Assembly: GCF_003697785.1 (NCBI RefSeq)
Contig: NZ_QOKZ01000011.1
Span: 60,242 to 124,241, forward strand
DNA: 64,000 nt
Direction: 5' to 3'
Origin: Paracoccus alkanivorans
Lineage (GTDB): Bacteria > Pseudomonadota > Alphaproteobacteria > Rhodobacterales > Rhodobacteraceae
The translations under genes and the position numbers were made by a program. The notes beneath the pieces were generated by a model. It saw only the letters and a program-made list of their open reading frames with translations, searched no databases and had not been told where the DNA came from. Shown here one piece after another: positions 1 to 9,304 of the stretch (positions are counted from its first letter, which is position 1; the number at the start of each line of letters is the position of its first letter).

Positions 1-50
1 GTAACGCTGACCCCCGCTTTGGCGGCAACCTCCCTGATTGTTATCCGCAT
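1..50 (-). CDS. LacI-family transcriptional regulator, N-terminal fragment cut by the window edge
   Basis: The first 16 codons read MRITIREVAAKAGVSV, which is the start of the LacI helix-turn-helix (recognition pattern TIxEVAxxAGVS). The ATG lies at 48-50 with a weak purine-rich GGAACGG just upstream, and the rest of the gene runs off the left end. The protein would be a sugar-responsive DNA-binding repressor. It follows the GH2 glycosidase gene on the same strand after about 220 bases that contain a palindrome, so it may control the adjacent galactoside genes or itself. Family assignment is firm from the motif; the target is inference. Confidence 0.75.
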   Translation of the reverse strand, partial: MRITIREVAAKAGVSV

Positions 51-136
51 ATCCGTTCCGATGCAGCCGGGTTGCGATGACCGGCCAGCCCGCCAGTGAC
101 CTGACAGGCCGGTCGAAGAGCTTTGGCTTAACGCCA

Positions 137-171
137 CGCAAACGTTATCCCATAATGGTTTAACGTTTGCG
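137..171. promoter_or_regulatory. inverted repeat, possible LacI-family operator
   Basis: CGCAAACGTTA at 137-147 is repeated as its exact reverse complement TAACGTTTGCG at 161-171 with a 13-base spacer. Each arm carries an AACGTT core, the kind of centre common in LacI-family operators. It lies between the GH2 stop and the LacI start, so autoregulation is the simplest reading. No T-run follows, so a terminator is less likely. Confidence 0.45.
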
Positions 172-272
172 CAAAGGCACCATGCCTTGCGATTCGTGTC
201 AACCGGATATTTCGATGGATTGGCTCGCCACAAGGATCCGGAGCGGCGTAAGGCGGATCGCCATGCGGCTCC

Positions 273-2519
273 CTAGCCTACGGTGAAGGTGATCTGCCGG
301 GTCTTGAAGCGGCGGCTTTTCACGGTCAGCGTCAGCTCACCCTTATCGTTTCCCGCCTCGATCCAGAAACCGGCCGCGCCACCTCTGAGCGTGATATCCT
401 GCGGGCCGATGATCCGCCCCGGCCCCGCAAGATCCAACGAGACCGGCTCGTCGAAAAAGGGCAACAAGTTGCCGCATTGGTCAAGCACGCGCACGACCAC
501 GCGCAGGGCATCCTTTTCACCGGCCTGAAATTCGGTGCCGTCGGGCAGCACCTCCAATGTCGTCGGAAGCGGATCGGCGGGCAATGTCAGAACCTTGACG
601 GCCTTGCCATCGACATAGCCGGTAATGACGCCGTCCCGCCAGACACGGCCCCAGTCACCAAATTCATCAGGCCCGACCTGGCGCAAGTCCAGCACGGCTG
701 GCGGATGCGGAAGGTGAGGGTAATTCTCCCTGTCGGGATAAACCCGTTTGGCAGGCCACTCGCCGAATTTCACATCGACATAGTCGCAATTAGTCAGCAG
801 GATCAACGGCAGGACACCACCGATATTCCGTTCTCCGCGCGCCCAGAATGTCACCGGCTGCAGGACCACGCCGTTTTGCGGGTCTCCCTGCGATGCATAG
901 GCGTAGCCCGCGAATTTGGGGATGCGATACATGTCCAGCACACCGTGATAGCAGATGCGGTCGCCGGACCCGAAATCCCTGTGGGTGTTGTAATCGAACA
1001 TGCACCATCCGATGGAGCCCGAAATCTCGTCATCACCGGCGGCGGCATCCAGGATCTGCAGATGGCGGGTGACATGCTCTGCCTGCCGCTGTTCCTGGTC
1101 GAACCGCTTGGTCGGGAACATATGCCCGTTATACTCGGTCACCAGATAGGGAACGGCACCTGCAAGCCCGGTCACTTCCTTGCGGCGGCGCAGGAAGACG
1201 CGGTCGCGGTTGGTGCCGGGCATCTCCTCTGTGCCAAGAACGAAGTCGTTCATCGTATAGACGTCTTCAAGCAGCTCTGAATCCGTGATGCAGCGCACCC
1301 CGCCGGTCTGGCGGGTCCGGTCGAGTTCCCGGGCAAGACGGTTGGTTTCAACGTAAAAACCGTGATCGTCCCTGCTTTCGTTGATCCGCACCCCCCAGAT
1401 GACGACAGACGGGTGGTTCCAGTCGCGCTCGATCATGCGGCGCACGTTCCCGATGGCTTCCCGTTTCCATGCCTCGCCGCCGATATGCTGCCAGCCGGGG
1501 ATCTCTTCGAAGCAGAGAAGGCCGATCTCGTCGCAGCGATCCAGGAAATATGTCGATTGAGGATAATGCGAACAGCGCACGATATTGCAGGCAAGTTCGA
1601 ATTTCAGGATCTCGGCATCCTTTTCCTGCGCGCGGCGGCCCATGGCATAGCCGACATGCGGCCAGCTTTGATGCCGGTTGAGGCCCCGCAGCTTGAGCCG
1701 CCTGCCATTAAGAAAAAAGCCGCCCGGCGTGAACCGCGCTTCGCGGAACCCGAAACGCCGTGTCAGGTCATCCTTGCCCTGCGAGGTCTGCAGTTGCAGC
1801 GAAAGCTCGTAAAGCACGGGGTTATCGATATCCCACAGATCGATATCCGCAAGGACGGGAAAGGTAAGAATGACCTCGGGACTATCGGCATCGGCAGACG
1901 CCACCGCCACCTGACCGCCATCGGCGCGGCGGATTTCTCCTGTCAGTTTACCCGAAAGCGGAACATCCCCCGGATTGGCAAGGAAAACCCGGGCGGTGGC
2001 CGACTTTTCCCGCTGCAGCACCCCCGATGTTTCGATTTTCACATTGCCGATCGAAACGGGGCTGGTCACGGAAAGCCAGACGTCGCGGTAAATCCCGGCA
2101 TAGCACAGATAATCTACCTGGCCGCCAAATGGCGGGATTTCCGGGTTCTCGGAACCATCGACCTTGACCGTGATCAGGTTTTTTCCCCGCTTCAGATATG
2201 GTGTCAGCCGTGCCCGAAAGGGGGTGTAGCCGTCCCTGTGCGCAATCACCTCCTGACCGTTCAGAAAGACGGCGCTGTCGGCCATGGCGGCATCGAAAAG
2301 CAGCGAAACCTCCCGGTTCTCGAATTCCGGCCGCCATTCAAGCATTTTCTGATAGGTGAATGGTTTCTGATAATCGGTTTCGTCGAAATAGTTATAGGGC
2401 AACTCCACGGCATTATGCGGCAGGGTCACAAGCTCGCCATCCTGAAGTTCATTCACCTGCCCCGCGTCAAAACCATGCCGGAAGCACCAGTCGCCGTTGA
2501 ATTTTTCTGTGATACGCAT
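273..2519 (-). CDS. glycoside hydrolase family 2 enzyme (beta-galactosidase/beta-glycosidase type)
   Basis: A 748-residue GH2 protein, expected to be a retaining cytoplasmic beta-glycosidase because no signal peptide is seen. An N-terminal sugar-binding jelly-roll spans about 1-170, an Ig-like sandwich about 180-275, the catalytic barrel about 280-560, and Ig-like C-terminal domains follow. Barrel landmarks are RGLNRHQ near 278, CSHYPQS near 316 and WNHPSVVIW near 367. The likely acid/base is Glu381 in INES and the likely nucleophile is Glu462 in TEYNG. It is the last gene of the galactoside operon, 35 bases after the preceding GH4 gene, so it probably removes a beta-linked sugar from imported oligosaccharides. 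Its length is between GUS (about 600) and LacZ (about 1020). The exact sugar, galactose or glucuronate, cannot be read from the sequence. Confidence 0.9.
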   Translation of the reverse strand: MRITEKFNGDWCFRHGFDAGQVNELQDGELVTLPHNAVELPYNYFDETDYQKPFTYQKMLEWRPEFENREVSLLFDAAMADSAVFLNGQEVIAHRDGYTPFRARLTPYLKRGKNLITVKVDGSENPEIPPFGGQVDYLCYAGIYRDVWLSVTSPVSIGNVKIETSGVLQREKSATARVFLANPGDVPLSGKLTGEIRRADGGQVAVASADADSPEVILTFPVLADIDLWDIDNPVLYELSLQLQTSQGKDDLTRRFGFREARFTPGGFFLNGRRLKLRGLNRHQSWPHVGYAMGRRAQEKDAEILKFELACNIVRCSHYPQSTYFLDRCDEIGLLCFEEIPGWQHIGGEAWKREAIGNVRRMIERDWNHPSVVIWGVRINESRDDHGFYVETNRLARELDRTRQTGGVRCITDSELLEDVYTMNDFVLGTEEMPGTNRDRVFLRRRKEVTGLAGAVPYLVTEYNGHMFPTKRFDQEQRQAEHVTRHLQILDAAAGDDEISGSIGWCMFDYNTHRDFGSGDRICYHGVLDMYRIPKFAGYAYASQGDPQNGVVLQPVTFWARGERNIGGVLPLILLTNCDYVDVKFGEWPAKRVYPDRENYPHLPHPPAVLDLRQVGPDEFGDWGRVWRDGVITGYVDGKAVKVLTLPADPLPTTLEVLPDGTEFQAGEKDALRVVVRVLDQCGNLLPFFDEPVSLDLAGPGRIIGPQDITLRGGAAGFWIEAGNDKGELTLTVKSRRFKTRQITFTVG

Positions 2520-2554
2520 GTTCTGGAAAACCTTTCCGCCGGAGCCGCAGGGGA

Positions 2555-4042
2555 TCAGCCCATGATCCTTGTTCCAAGATCGTGCCTGACCGGTTTCGGC
2601 TTTTCACTGCGAAGTTCCTCGACGGACCGCACCACCTGCCGCGCCGCGCCCTTCCATTCGCGGGTCTGGGCCTTCGGCACCTTCAGCCGCTCTTTTGCCG
2701 CCGGTATGGCGTCCGCATATTGCGGCAACCAGGCGGCCTGTGCCACAAGCATCTCGTCCACCATCTGCCAGATCTCTTCCGGCGTGCAGATTGCCCCGGC
2801 CAGCGGATCGTGCAGCACCGCCTGCTTGAGCAACTCGACATCGCCGGTGATCGCGGCCTCCACGCTCATCCGCTGGACATTGACCGAGGCGGAACAGGTC
2901 GCCGCGCAGGCCTGCGGCAACTCGATCCCCTCGACCATGTTGATGCCGAACCGGTCCACGAACCCGGTTGACTCGATGATGCAATCCTCCGGCAAATTCC
3001 TGATCGCGCCGCCGTTCCTGACATTGAAATGACCGCGATAGATGCGCCCCGTCTCCAGCGCCTCGATGATATGCGAGGCGTGCTCGTCGGTGCGCTGGTA
3101 ATCGGCGAGGGATATGTCCGCTTCCTCGAGGAAGCGCGGAAAATCCTCTTCGAACCAGTTGCGGCTTTCGGTGCAATAGCGCAGGTATCCCCCGGTTTCG
3201 CCGTGAATCCAATCGTCAAGCGAGATCCAGTTCTCGATCTCTTCCGGGCGCTTGCGATACCAGGGCAGGTATTCCGACAGGTGGCCATTGCTCTCGGTCG
3301 AGTAATAGCCAAAGCGTTTCAGCACGTCGATCCGCACCTTTTCCTGCTGTGCATAGGCCCGATGGGATTCGAATGCCGCGACAAGCTCGTCTCGGCCCAC
3401 GGGCCGGCCCTTCACCCGGATATCCAGATACCATGTCTGGTGATTTATCCCCGAACAGATGATTTCGACGTCCTCGAAATCCGCCTTCAGCGCGCGTGCG
3501 ATCTGGCGGTGGCCGTTCTGGACGCCGTGACACAGGCCGACAGCCGGGACCTTGCCGTATTCGATCGCGGCCCATGTCATCATCGCCATCGGGTTGGCAT
3601 AGTTCAGCAGCAATGCATCTTTTTCCGAGACTTCATTGATATCCTTGCAGAAATCCAGCATCGCCGCGATGCCGCGCTGGCCATAGAGGATGCCTCCGGC
3701 GCAAAGCGTATCGCCGACGCACTGATCTATCCCGTATTTCAGCGGAATGCCGATATCGTCGGCGAATGCCTCCAACCCGCCGATGCGGACGCAATTCATG
3801 ACATAGCGGGCACCGTCCAGTGCCCTTCGGCGGTCGGTGGTTGCCGTCACGCGTGCCGGCAGCCTGTTCCTGGCCACGATCCTTTCGATGATCTGGCGGA
3901 TCATGTCGAGGTTATGCGGGTTGATATCGGTCAGCGCGATCTCGATATTCGCGAATTCCGGCACCTTGAGGATATCCGAGCACAGCTTTTTCGTGAAACC
4001 GACACTGCCGGCCCCGATGATGCAGATTTTGAAATCACACAT
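2555..4042 (-). CDS. GH4 family NAD-dependent glycosidase (alpha-galactosidase/alpha-glucuronidase-like)
   Basis: A 495-residue family GH4 enzyme, a group that cleaves glycosides through NAD+- and Mn2+-dependent oxidation and elimination. The Rossmann motif GAGSVGF is at 10-16, NYANPM at 147-152, the metal/catalytic motif CHG at 171-173 and GINH at 198-201. The start chosen is the ATG of MCDFKICIIG, preceded by AAGGA; the frame is open further upstream but that extension has no GH4 character. It differs clearly from the neighbouring MelA (CHG in place of CHS), so it is a second specificity and not a copy. GH4 members act on alpha-galactosides, alpha-glucosides, alpha-glucuronides or phospho-glycosides; which applies here is unknown. 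It sits 32 bases after melA. Confidence 0.85.
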   Translation of the reverse strand: MCDFKICIIGAGSVGFTKKLCSDILKVPEFANIEIALTDINPHNLDMIRQIIERIVARNRLPARVTATTDRRRALDGARYVMNCVRIGGLEAFADDIGIPLKYGIDQCVGDTLCAGGILYGQRGIAAMLDFCKDINEVSEKDALLLNYANPMAMMTWAAIEYGKVPAVGLCHGVQNGHRQIARALKADFEDVEIICSGINHQTWYLDIRVKGRPVGRDELVAAFESHRAYAQQEKVRIDVLKRFGYYSTESNGHLSEYLPWYRKRPEEIENWISLDDWIHGETGGYLRYCTESRNWFEEDFPRFLEEADISLADYQRTDEHASHIIEALETGRIYRGHFNVRNGGAIRNLPEDCIIESTGFVDRFGINMVEGIELPQACAATCSASVNVQRMSVEAAITGDVELLKQAVLHDPLAGAICTPEEIWQMVDEMLVAQAAWLPQYADAIPAAKERLKVPKAQTREWKGAARQVVRSVEELRSEKPKPVRHDLGTRIMG

Positions 4043-4074
4043 GTTCCAGTTTCCTTGAATCGGTCTTTTAAGGG

Positions 4075-5436
4075 TCAGGCAGCATTTTGTTCGACCGGCC
4101 GCGCCCATCGCGGAATCCAGTCACCATGCGCGGCCAGCAACTCATCCGTCAGGTCCCGGATTTGCTGCAGGTCCAGTTCGGCCCCGGTATGCGGGTCCAT
4201 CATCGCCGCGTGATAGATGTGGTCGGGGTTTTCGGTCAGCAGCGCCTCGACGGTCAGTTCCTGCACATTGATATTGCTGCGCATGATCGCGACGCATTGC
4301 GGCGGCAGATCGTCAACGACCGTCGGCTCCAGCCCGTTGGCATCGACAAGGATCGGCACCTCGACGGCGCATCCATCCGGCAGCTGCGGAATATATCCGC
4401 GGTTGCGGACATTGCCGTAGATTACCGCGGGCTCGCCGGTGACGACCGAGTTGATGATCTCGGACGCATATTCACGGCTTGGCTCGACGGTGATCGTCTC
4501 TGCCTTGCGGTAACGTTCGGCCTGTGCGCGCCAGTTCCGGACCTGCTCGACACAGCGCTTGGGATACTCGTCCAGCGGGATGCCGAACTTCTCGATCAGG
4601 TCGGGACGGTCGCGCTTGATGAACCACGGCGTATACTCGGCGAAATGCTCCGAGCTTTCGGTGACGAAATAACCCAGGCGCATCAGCATCTCGTAGCGGA
4701 CCTTGTTCGGGCAGCGCGGATTCCAGGCCGAGGGCTTGGGAAAGCGCCCCTCGGCATAGCCCTGCTTCAATGCCGGGTAGAGATCGCGATAGCTGCCATC
4801 GGGCTGGCGATGCTCGAAATGCGTGTAGAAGGCGACATGGTTGATCCCGCCGCAGCGATAGCGGATCTCGTCCAGCGGGATCTCCAGGTCGCGCGCAAGT
4901 TCCTCGGCGGTGCCCTGAACCGAATGACACAGCCCGACCTGCCGGATCCGCGGATACCTGGTGGCCACCGCCCAGGTGTTGATCGCCATCGGGTTCACAT
5001 ATTGCAGCATGGTGGCTTGCGGACAGACCTCCAGCATGTCCTCGCATATCGCCCAGAGATGCGGCACGGTCCGCAGGCCGCGCATGATCCCCCCGATCCC
5101 GAGCGTGTCGGCGATGGTCTGGCGCAGGCCGAATTTCTTCGGCACCTCGAAATCGGTCACGGTGCAGGGCTCGAAACCGCCGATCTGGAAACAGACCACC
5201 ACGAAATCCGCCCCGTCCAGGGCCGCGCGCTGGTCAGCATAGGTTTCGACCTTCGCGCCGGGTGCGAGCGTCGCGGCCATCTTGCCGACGACGAGTTGCG
5301 ATTCCTCCAGCCGTGCCGGGTCGATATCCATCAGCCGGATGGTCGCGCCCTTCAGGCTTGGCCGGTGCAGGATGTCACCCGCGATATTCCGGGTGAAAAC
5401 AGTGCTGCCCGCGCCGATGAATGTGATTGTCGTCAT
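4075..5436 (-). CDS. melA: alpha-galactosidase MelA (GH4)
   Basis: A 453-residue protein that resembles E. coli MelA almost throughout as remembered: N-terminal TFIGAGSTVF, FEPCTVTDFEV near 88, QTIADTLG near 106, YVNPM at 146-150, the CHS motif at 170-172, GINH at 197-200 and TESSEHFAEYTPWFIK. MelA hydrolyses alpha-1,6-galactosides such as melibiose using NAD+ and Mn2+ in the cytoplasm. The start is the ATG followed by TTITFIG, with GAGGTGG upstream, and it overlaps the stop of the ABC ATPase gene by four bases (ATGA), implying translational coupling. With the MelR-like activator upstream, this is strong evidence for an alpha-galactoside operon. Confidence 0.95.
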   Translation of the reverse strand: MTTITFIGAGSTVFTRNIAGDILHRPSLKGATIRLMDIDPARLEESQLVVGKMAATLAPGAKVETYADQRAALDGADFVVVCFQIGGFEPCTVTDFEVPKKFGLRQTIADTLGIGGIMRGLRTVPHLWAICEDMLEVCPQATMLQYVNPMAINTWAVATRYPRIRQVGLCHSVQGTAEELARDLEIPLDEIRYRCGGINHVAFYTHFEHRQPDGSYRDLYPALKQGYAEGRFPKPSAWNPRCPNKVRYEMLMRLGYFVTESSEHFAEYTPWFIKRDRPDLIEKFGIPLDEYPKRCVEQVRNWRAQAERYRKAETITVEPSREYASEIINSVVTGEPAVIYGNVRNRGYIPQLPDGCAVEVPILVDANGLEPTVVDDLPPQCVAIMRSNINVQELTVEALLTENPDHIYHAAMMDPHTGAELDLQQIRDLTDELLAAHGDWIPRWARPVEQNAA

Positions 5437-7049
5437 ATTGCCACCTCGAAAGCTGCGCGGACGAGCCGCTGAGTATATTCGGTTTGGGGATTGGACAGGA
5501 CGTCGCTGACAGGACCCTGCTCCACGATCTTGCCGCGCTGCATCACGATGACCCTGTGGCACAGCGCGCGGACAACCTTGAGGTCATGCGAGATGAACAG
5601 GTAGGAGAGGCCCCGCTCCTGCTGCAATCTTCGCAAGAGCGCGATGATCTGCGACTGGACCGACAGATCCAGCGCCGATGTCGGCTCGTCCAGCAGGATG
5701 AATTCCGGCTCCAGCGCAATTGCGCGGGCGATGGCCAGCCGCTGGCGCTGGCCGCCGGAAAACTCGTGCGGAAACCGGTGGGCTATCGTGTCGGGCAGGC
5801 CGGCATCGCGCAAGGCCTGCTGGACACGGCGGAACCGGTCCTTCGCACCCGCCCCGATGCCGTTGACGATCAGCCCCTCTTCGATGATCTGGCGGACGGA
5901 CATGCGTGGATTCAGCGAGGCGAAGGGATCCTGGAACACGATCTGCATCCTCGGGCGCCAGGCCCGCATTTCGCGCTCGCTCAGCCCTTCGAGCGACTGC
6001 CCGCAAAAGCTGATCCTGCCGCCATCCATGTGGATCAGCCGCGTCAGGGCCTGACCGAATGTCGTCTTGCCCGATCCGGATTCGCCCACAAGCCCAAGGG
6101 TCTCACCCCGCTTAAGCTCGATATCGAGCGAATCCACGGCAGTCAGGATCGAGCTTTTGCCGTTGAAAAATCCGCCGCTGCGCAAGGGATACTCGACACG
6201 GACCGCATCGCCCCGCAAAAGCGTTTCGGCATTCGCGTCCAGCGCCCCCGCCGAGCCCTTCGGATCGGAGGCCAGCAGGCGCCTTGTATAGGGATGGGCC
6301 GGATTGCCGAATATGGCGTCGGTCGGCCCGCTCTCGCGCACCTCGCCATGCTGCATGACATAGACATGATCGGCGAATTGCCGCACCACGGTCAGGTCGT
6401 GGGTGATCAGGATCACGCCCATGCCGTATTTCGCCTTCAACTCGTCGATCAATCGCAGGATCTGCGCCTGCACCGTCACATCAAGCGCCGTCGTCGGCTC
6501 ATCCGCGATCAGCACATCCGGGCGGTTCGCAAGAGCCATGGCGATCATCACCCGCTGGCGTTGCCCGCCCGACAGCTGGTGCGGATATTGATGCACGCGC
6601 ATCCCGGGATCGGGGATATGCACCTCTGCCAGCAATTCGACGGCCTTGTTCCACGCCGCGCGCCGGCCGATTTTCCGGTGCAGCCGGATCACCTCGACCA
6701 GTTGCCTGCCGATCTTGTAGATCGGATTCAGCGAGGACATCGGCTCCTGGAAGATCATCGAGATCCGGTTGCCGCGCAGCTTCCGCATCTGGCCGCCGGA
6801 CAGATGCGCCATGTCCGCGCCCTCGAAGAATATCCGCGTCTCGCCGGACAGAACGGCGCGCCTGGACAACAGCCGCATGATCGCGCGCGCCGTGACCGAT
6901 TTGCCCGAGCCGCTCTCTCCGACAAGCGCCGTGGTCCTGCCCTTGTAGACCTGAAACGACACGTCTCGCACCGCCTCGACGACGCCGCCCTGCATCCTGA
7001 AGGTCACGCCGATCTTCCGCGCATCTATGATCGGGGTCATGTCATTCAT
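5433..7049 (-). CDS. dipeptide/oligopeptide-family ABC transporter, fused double ATP-binding protein
   Basis: About 538 residues holding two full ABC ATPase domains in tandem (DppD-DppF type). Each half has Walker A (GESGSGKS and GESGSGKT), a signature motif (LSGGQRQR and FSGGQRQR) and Walker B (DEPTTALD and DEPTSALD), followed by the oligopeptide-type C-terminal extension. It powers the two permeases encoded just upstream. The ATG at 7047-7049 is preferred because GAGGTG lies six bases before it; a GTG nine bases earlier and an ATG nine bases later are also in frame. In rhizobia the Agp alpha-galactoside importer is of this peptide-transporter family, which fits a sugar role here. Confidence 0.9.
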   Translation of the reverse strand: MNDMTPIIDARKIGVTFRMQGGVVEAVRDVSFQVYKGRTTALVGESGSGKSVTARAIMRLLSRRAVLSGETRIFFEGADMAHLSGGQMRKLRGNRISMIFQEPMSSLNPIYKIGRQLVEVIRLHRKIGRRAAWNKAVELLAEVHIPDPGMRVHQYPHQLSGGQRQRVMIAMALANRPDVLIADEPTTALDVTVQAQILRLIDELKAKYGMGVILITHDLTVVRQFADHVYVMQHGEVRESGPTDAIFGNPAHPYTRRLLASDPKGSAGALDANAETLLRGDAVRVEYPLRSGGFFNGKSSILTAVDSLDIELKRGETLGLVGESGSGKTTFGQALTRLIHMDGGRISFCGQSLEGLSEREMRAWRPRMQIVFQDPFASLNPRMSVRQIIEEGLIVNGIGAGAKDRFRRVQQALRDAGLPDTIAHRFPHEFSGGQRQRLAIARAIALEPEFILLDEPTSALDLSVQSQIIALLRRLQQERGLSYLFISHDLKVVRALCHRVIVMQRGKIVEQGPVSDVLSNPQTEYTQRLVRAAFEVAI

Positions 7050-7059
7050 GGCAAGCACC

Positions 7060-8223
7060 TCAATAGGGATCTATCGCATCGCGCAGCCCGTCACCGAGCG
7101 CGTTGAACGCGAATACCGCGAGCAGGACAAAGCCCACCGGGCTGAGGATCCACGGATAGGAACCGATGACCGAGAAGGTCGCGGCGTCCTGCAGCATCAG
7201 CCCCCAGGAGATCATCGGCGGCTTCACGGCAAAGCCCAGGAAACCCAGGAAGGATTCCAGCAGCACGATGGTCGGGATGCCCAGGGTCACCGCAACGATG
7301 ACATGCGAGACGACATTGGGCAGGATATGCCTGCTGATGATACGGAAATCGCTGGCCCCGACCGCCTTTGCCGCCTTGACGTAATCGACCCTCCGCAGCG
7401 CCAGCGTCTTGGAGCGCACCTCCCGCGACAACTGCGCCCAGCCCAGACCTACGATCACCACGATGACGAAGGTCAGGAACAGGGTCGAGGAGGCGGTCAC
7501 CGGGATAAGAGAGGCCAGCGCCAGATAGAGGGGCAGTTGCGGAAAGGCGAGAACGATCTCGACCAGCCGCTGCAGCCACAGGTCGGTCCGTCCGCCGATA
7601 TATCCGCTGGTGATGCCGATCAGGGTGCCGATGACGGTTATCAGGGTGATCGCGCTCAGCGCGATGGTCAGCGAAATGCGGCTGCCGATGATGCCGCGCG
7701 ACAGGATATCGCGCCCCAGCTTGTCGGTGCCGAGGAAGTTGATCGGCGTTCCATCCGTCGCCCCGATGAAATGGCGGTTCATCGTAAGGCCGAGGAAGCT
7801 GTATTCCCACCCCTTCACGAAGAAGCCGAGTTCGACCGGATTGTCATGATCCGGGCCGACCAGCGGCTGGAACGTGACCGGGTCCAGTTCGTCCGTTTCC
7901 ACGATGGGAAAGGCGACCGGCAGCAGGCGCCAGCCCGCCTCCGGCCCATCGCCCGGAACATGGAAGCCGATGGATGTCGGCGGTGTGAAGGATTCCGCCG
8001 TGTTGTTGGGATCAACCGGCGCGAAGAACGGGGCAAACAGGGAAACGATCAGCAGCACCGCCACCAGCACCAGCCCGATGACACCGGGGATCGAGCGCCG
8101 GAACCTGCGCCAGACGAGACTGAAATAGCTTTGCCCCTCGTTCGAAACCGTGGAGACGCGCAGGTCGGCGTCTTCTGCTTCGGGAATATCCGCCCGCTCC
8201 CTTATCTGGTCGGTCATGGTCAT
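7060..8223 (-). CDS. ABC transporter permease (DppC/OppC family)
   Basis: A 387-residue inner-membrane permease. One membrane segment near 40-62 is followed by a long periplasmic loop (about 65-185), then a five-helix transport domain. The cytoplasmic EAA-type loop, around YVKAAKAVGASDFRII, contacts the ATPase. The long first loop is typical of DppC proteins. Its start overlaps the stop of the other permease by four bases and its stop is about ten bases before the ATPase start, so the three are co-translated. It is assigned to galactoside uptake by operon context. Confidence 0.9.
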   Translation of the reverse strand: MTMTDQIRERADIPEAEDADLRVSTVSNEGQSYFSLVWRRFRRSIPGVIGLVLVAVLLIVSLFAPFFAPVDPNNTAESFTPPTSIGFHVPGDGPEAGWRLLPVAFPIVETDELDPVTFQPLVGPDHDNPVELGFFVKGWEYSFLGLTMNRHFIGATDGTPINFLGTDKLGRDILSRGIIGSRISLTIALSAITLITVIGTLIGITSGYIGGRTDLWLQRLVEIVLAFPQLPLYLALASLIPVTASSTLFLTFVIVVIVGLGWAQLSREVRSKTLALRRVDYVKAAKAVGASDFRIISRHILPNVVSHVIVAVTLGIPTIVLLESFLGFLGFAVKPPMISWGLMLQDAATFSVIGSYPWILSPVGFVLLAVFAFNALGDGLRDAIDPY

Positions 8224-9242
8224 TCCCCCACCCTGATCCGCGGATCGAGCAGCGCCAGCATCATGTCGGAGATGATATTGCCGACAATCAGCGTCGCCCC
8301 CAGCACCAGCAGCAGTGTCGAGGTGACATAGACATCGCCGATGCTCATCGAGCCGACGATGGCCGGGCCGACGGTGGCGAGCGAAAAGACGATGGCCACC
8401 TCGATCTCGCCGGTCAGCATATAGGGCATGATGACACCCTGATAGGCGATCAGCGGATGCAGCGCGTTCGGCACCGCGTGCTTCATGATCACCGATGTCT
8501 CGGACAGCCCCTTCGCCCGCGCGGATTCGACATATTGCGCGTTCAGCGTATCCAGAAGATTGCCGCGCATGACCCGCATGTTATATGCCAGACCGCCAAG
8601 GGTCGCGATTGCGACGACCGGCCAGACATGCTCGATCAGGTTGCCGAGCTTGGCCCAGTTGAAGTCCAGGAACCCAAGCCAGAAGGGCTGGCCGCCATAC
8701 CGGCTGGAATAGAAGCTGCCCAGTTCCTGGATATCCAGCCGGAAGGCCAGGACATACAGGATCAGCAGCGCCAGCAGGAAACGCGGGATCGTCATGCCAA
8801 GGAACGCGACAGCGGAAAGCGCGGAATCGACCCAGCTATATTGCCTGACCGCCGCGAGGATGCCGAAACCGATGCCAAGCAGCGATGCAAAGAAATGGCA
8901 GGCCAGCGCAAGCATGATGGTGCGCGGCAGCCTTTCGCCAACGACCTCGGCCACCGGCTTGTTGTAAAAATACGAATAGCCGAAATCGCCACGCGTCACG
9001 ATGCCGCCGATCCAGCGGAAATACTGCACCACCAGGGGGTCGTTCAGACCGTGGGTTTCCCGGTATTCCTCGGCCGCGGCATTCGCGGCCTCGGTCGAGG
9101 CGCCGCCCTGGCTGATCATGCTGGTTCGGATGAAATCGGCATAGTCGCCGGGCGGCGCGTTGATGATCGCAAAGGTGATGATGCTCATCACCAGAAGAAC
9201 GGGGATGGCCTGCATGACGCGGACCAGAAGGAATTTCAACAT
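8220..9242 (-). CDS. ABC transporter permease (DppB/OppB family)
   Basis: A 340-residue permease that begins with the usual N-terminal helix of this family (MLKFLLVRVMQAIPVLLVM), then a periplasmic loop (about 30-110) and five more membrane segments. The EAA loop is YVESARAKGLSETSVIMKHA. It pairs with the DppC-type permease, which overlaps its end by four bases. The gene lies 62 bases downstream of the binding-protein gene. It forms half of the membrane pore of the probable galactoside importer. Confidence 0.9.
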   Translation of the reverse strand: MLKFLLVRVMQAIPVLLVMSIITFAIINAPPGDYADFIRTSMISQGGASTEAANAAAEEYRETHGLNDPLVVQYFRWIGGIVTRGDFGYSYFYNKPVAEVVGERLPRTIMLALACHFFASLLGIGFGILAAVRQYSWVDSALSAVAFLGMTIPRFLLALLILYVLAFRLDIQELGSFYSSRYGGQPFWLGFLDFNWAKLGNLIEHVWPVVAIATLGGLAYNMRVMRGNLLDTLNAQYVESARAKGLSETSVIMKHAVPNALHPLIAYQGVIMPYMLTGEIEVAIVFSLATVGPAIVGSMSIGDVYVTSTLLLVLGATLIVGNIISDMMLALLDPRIRVGE

Positions 9243-9304
9243 CGTCAGGGCCTCGGGATTTCATGCGGGGTCATGTGGCGGGGTTGCCGCCACATGGGTC
9301 GGGC

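Noticed and set aside
1362..5472. Long plus-strand open frames opposite the GH2 and GH4 genes
   Set aside because: They are antisense shadows of high-G+C coding DNA; the minus-strand proteins have clear GH2/GH4 motifs and the plus frames have none.
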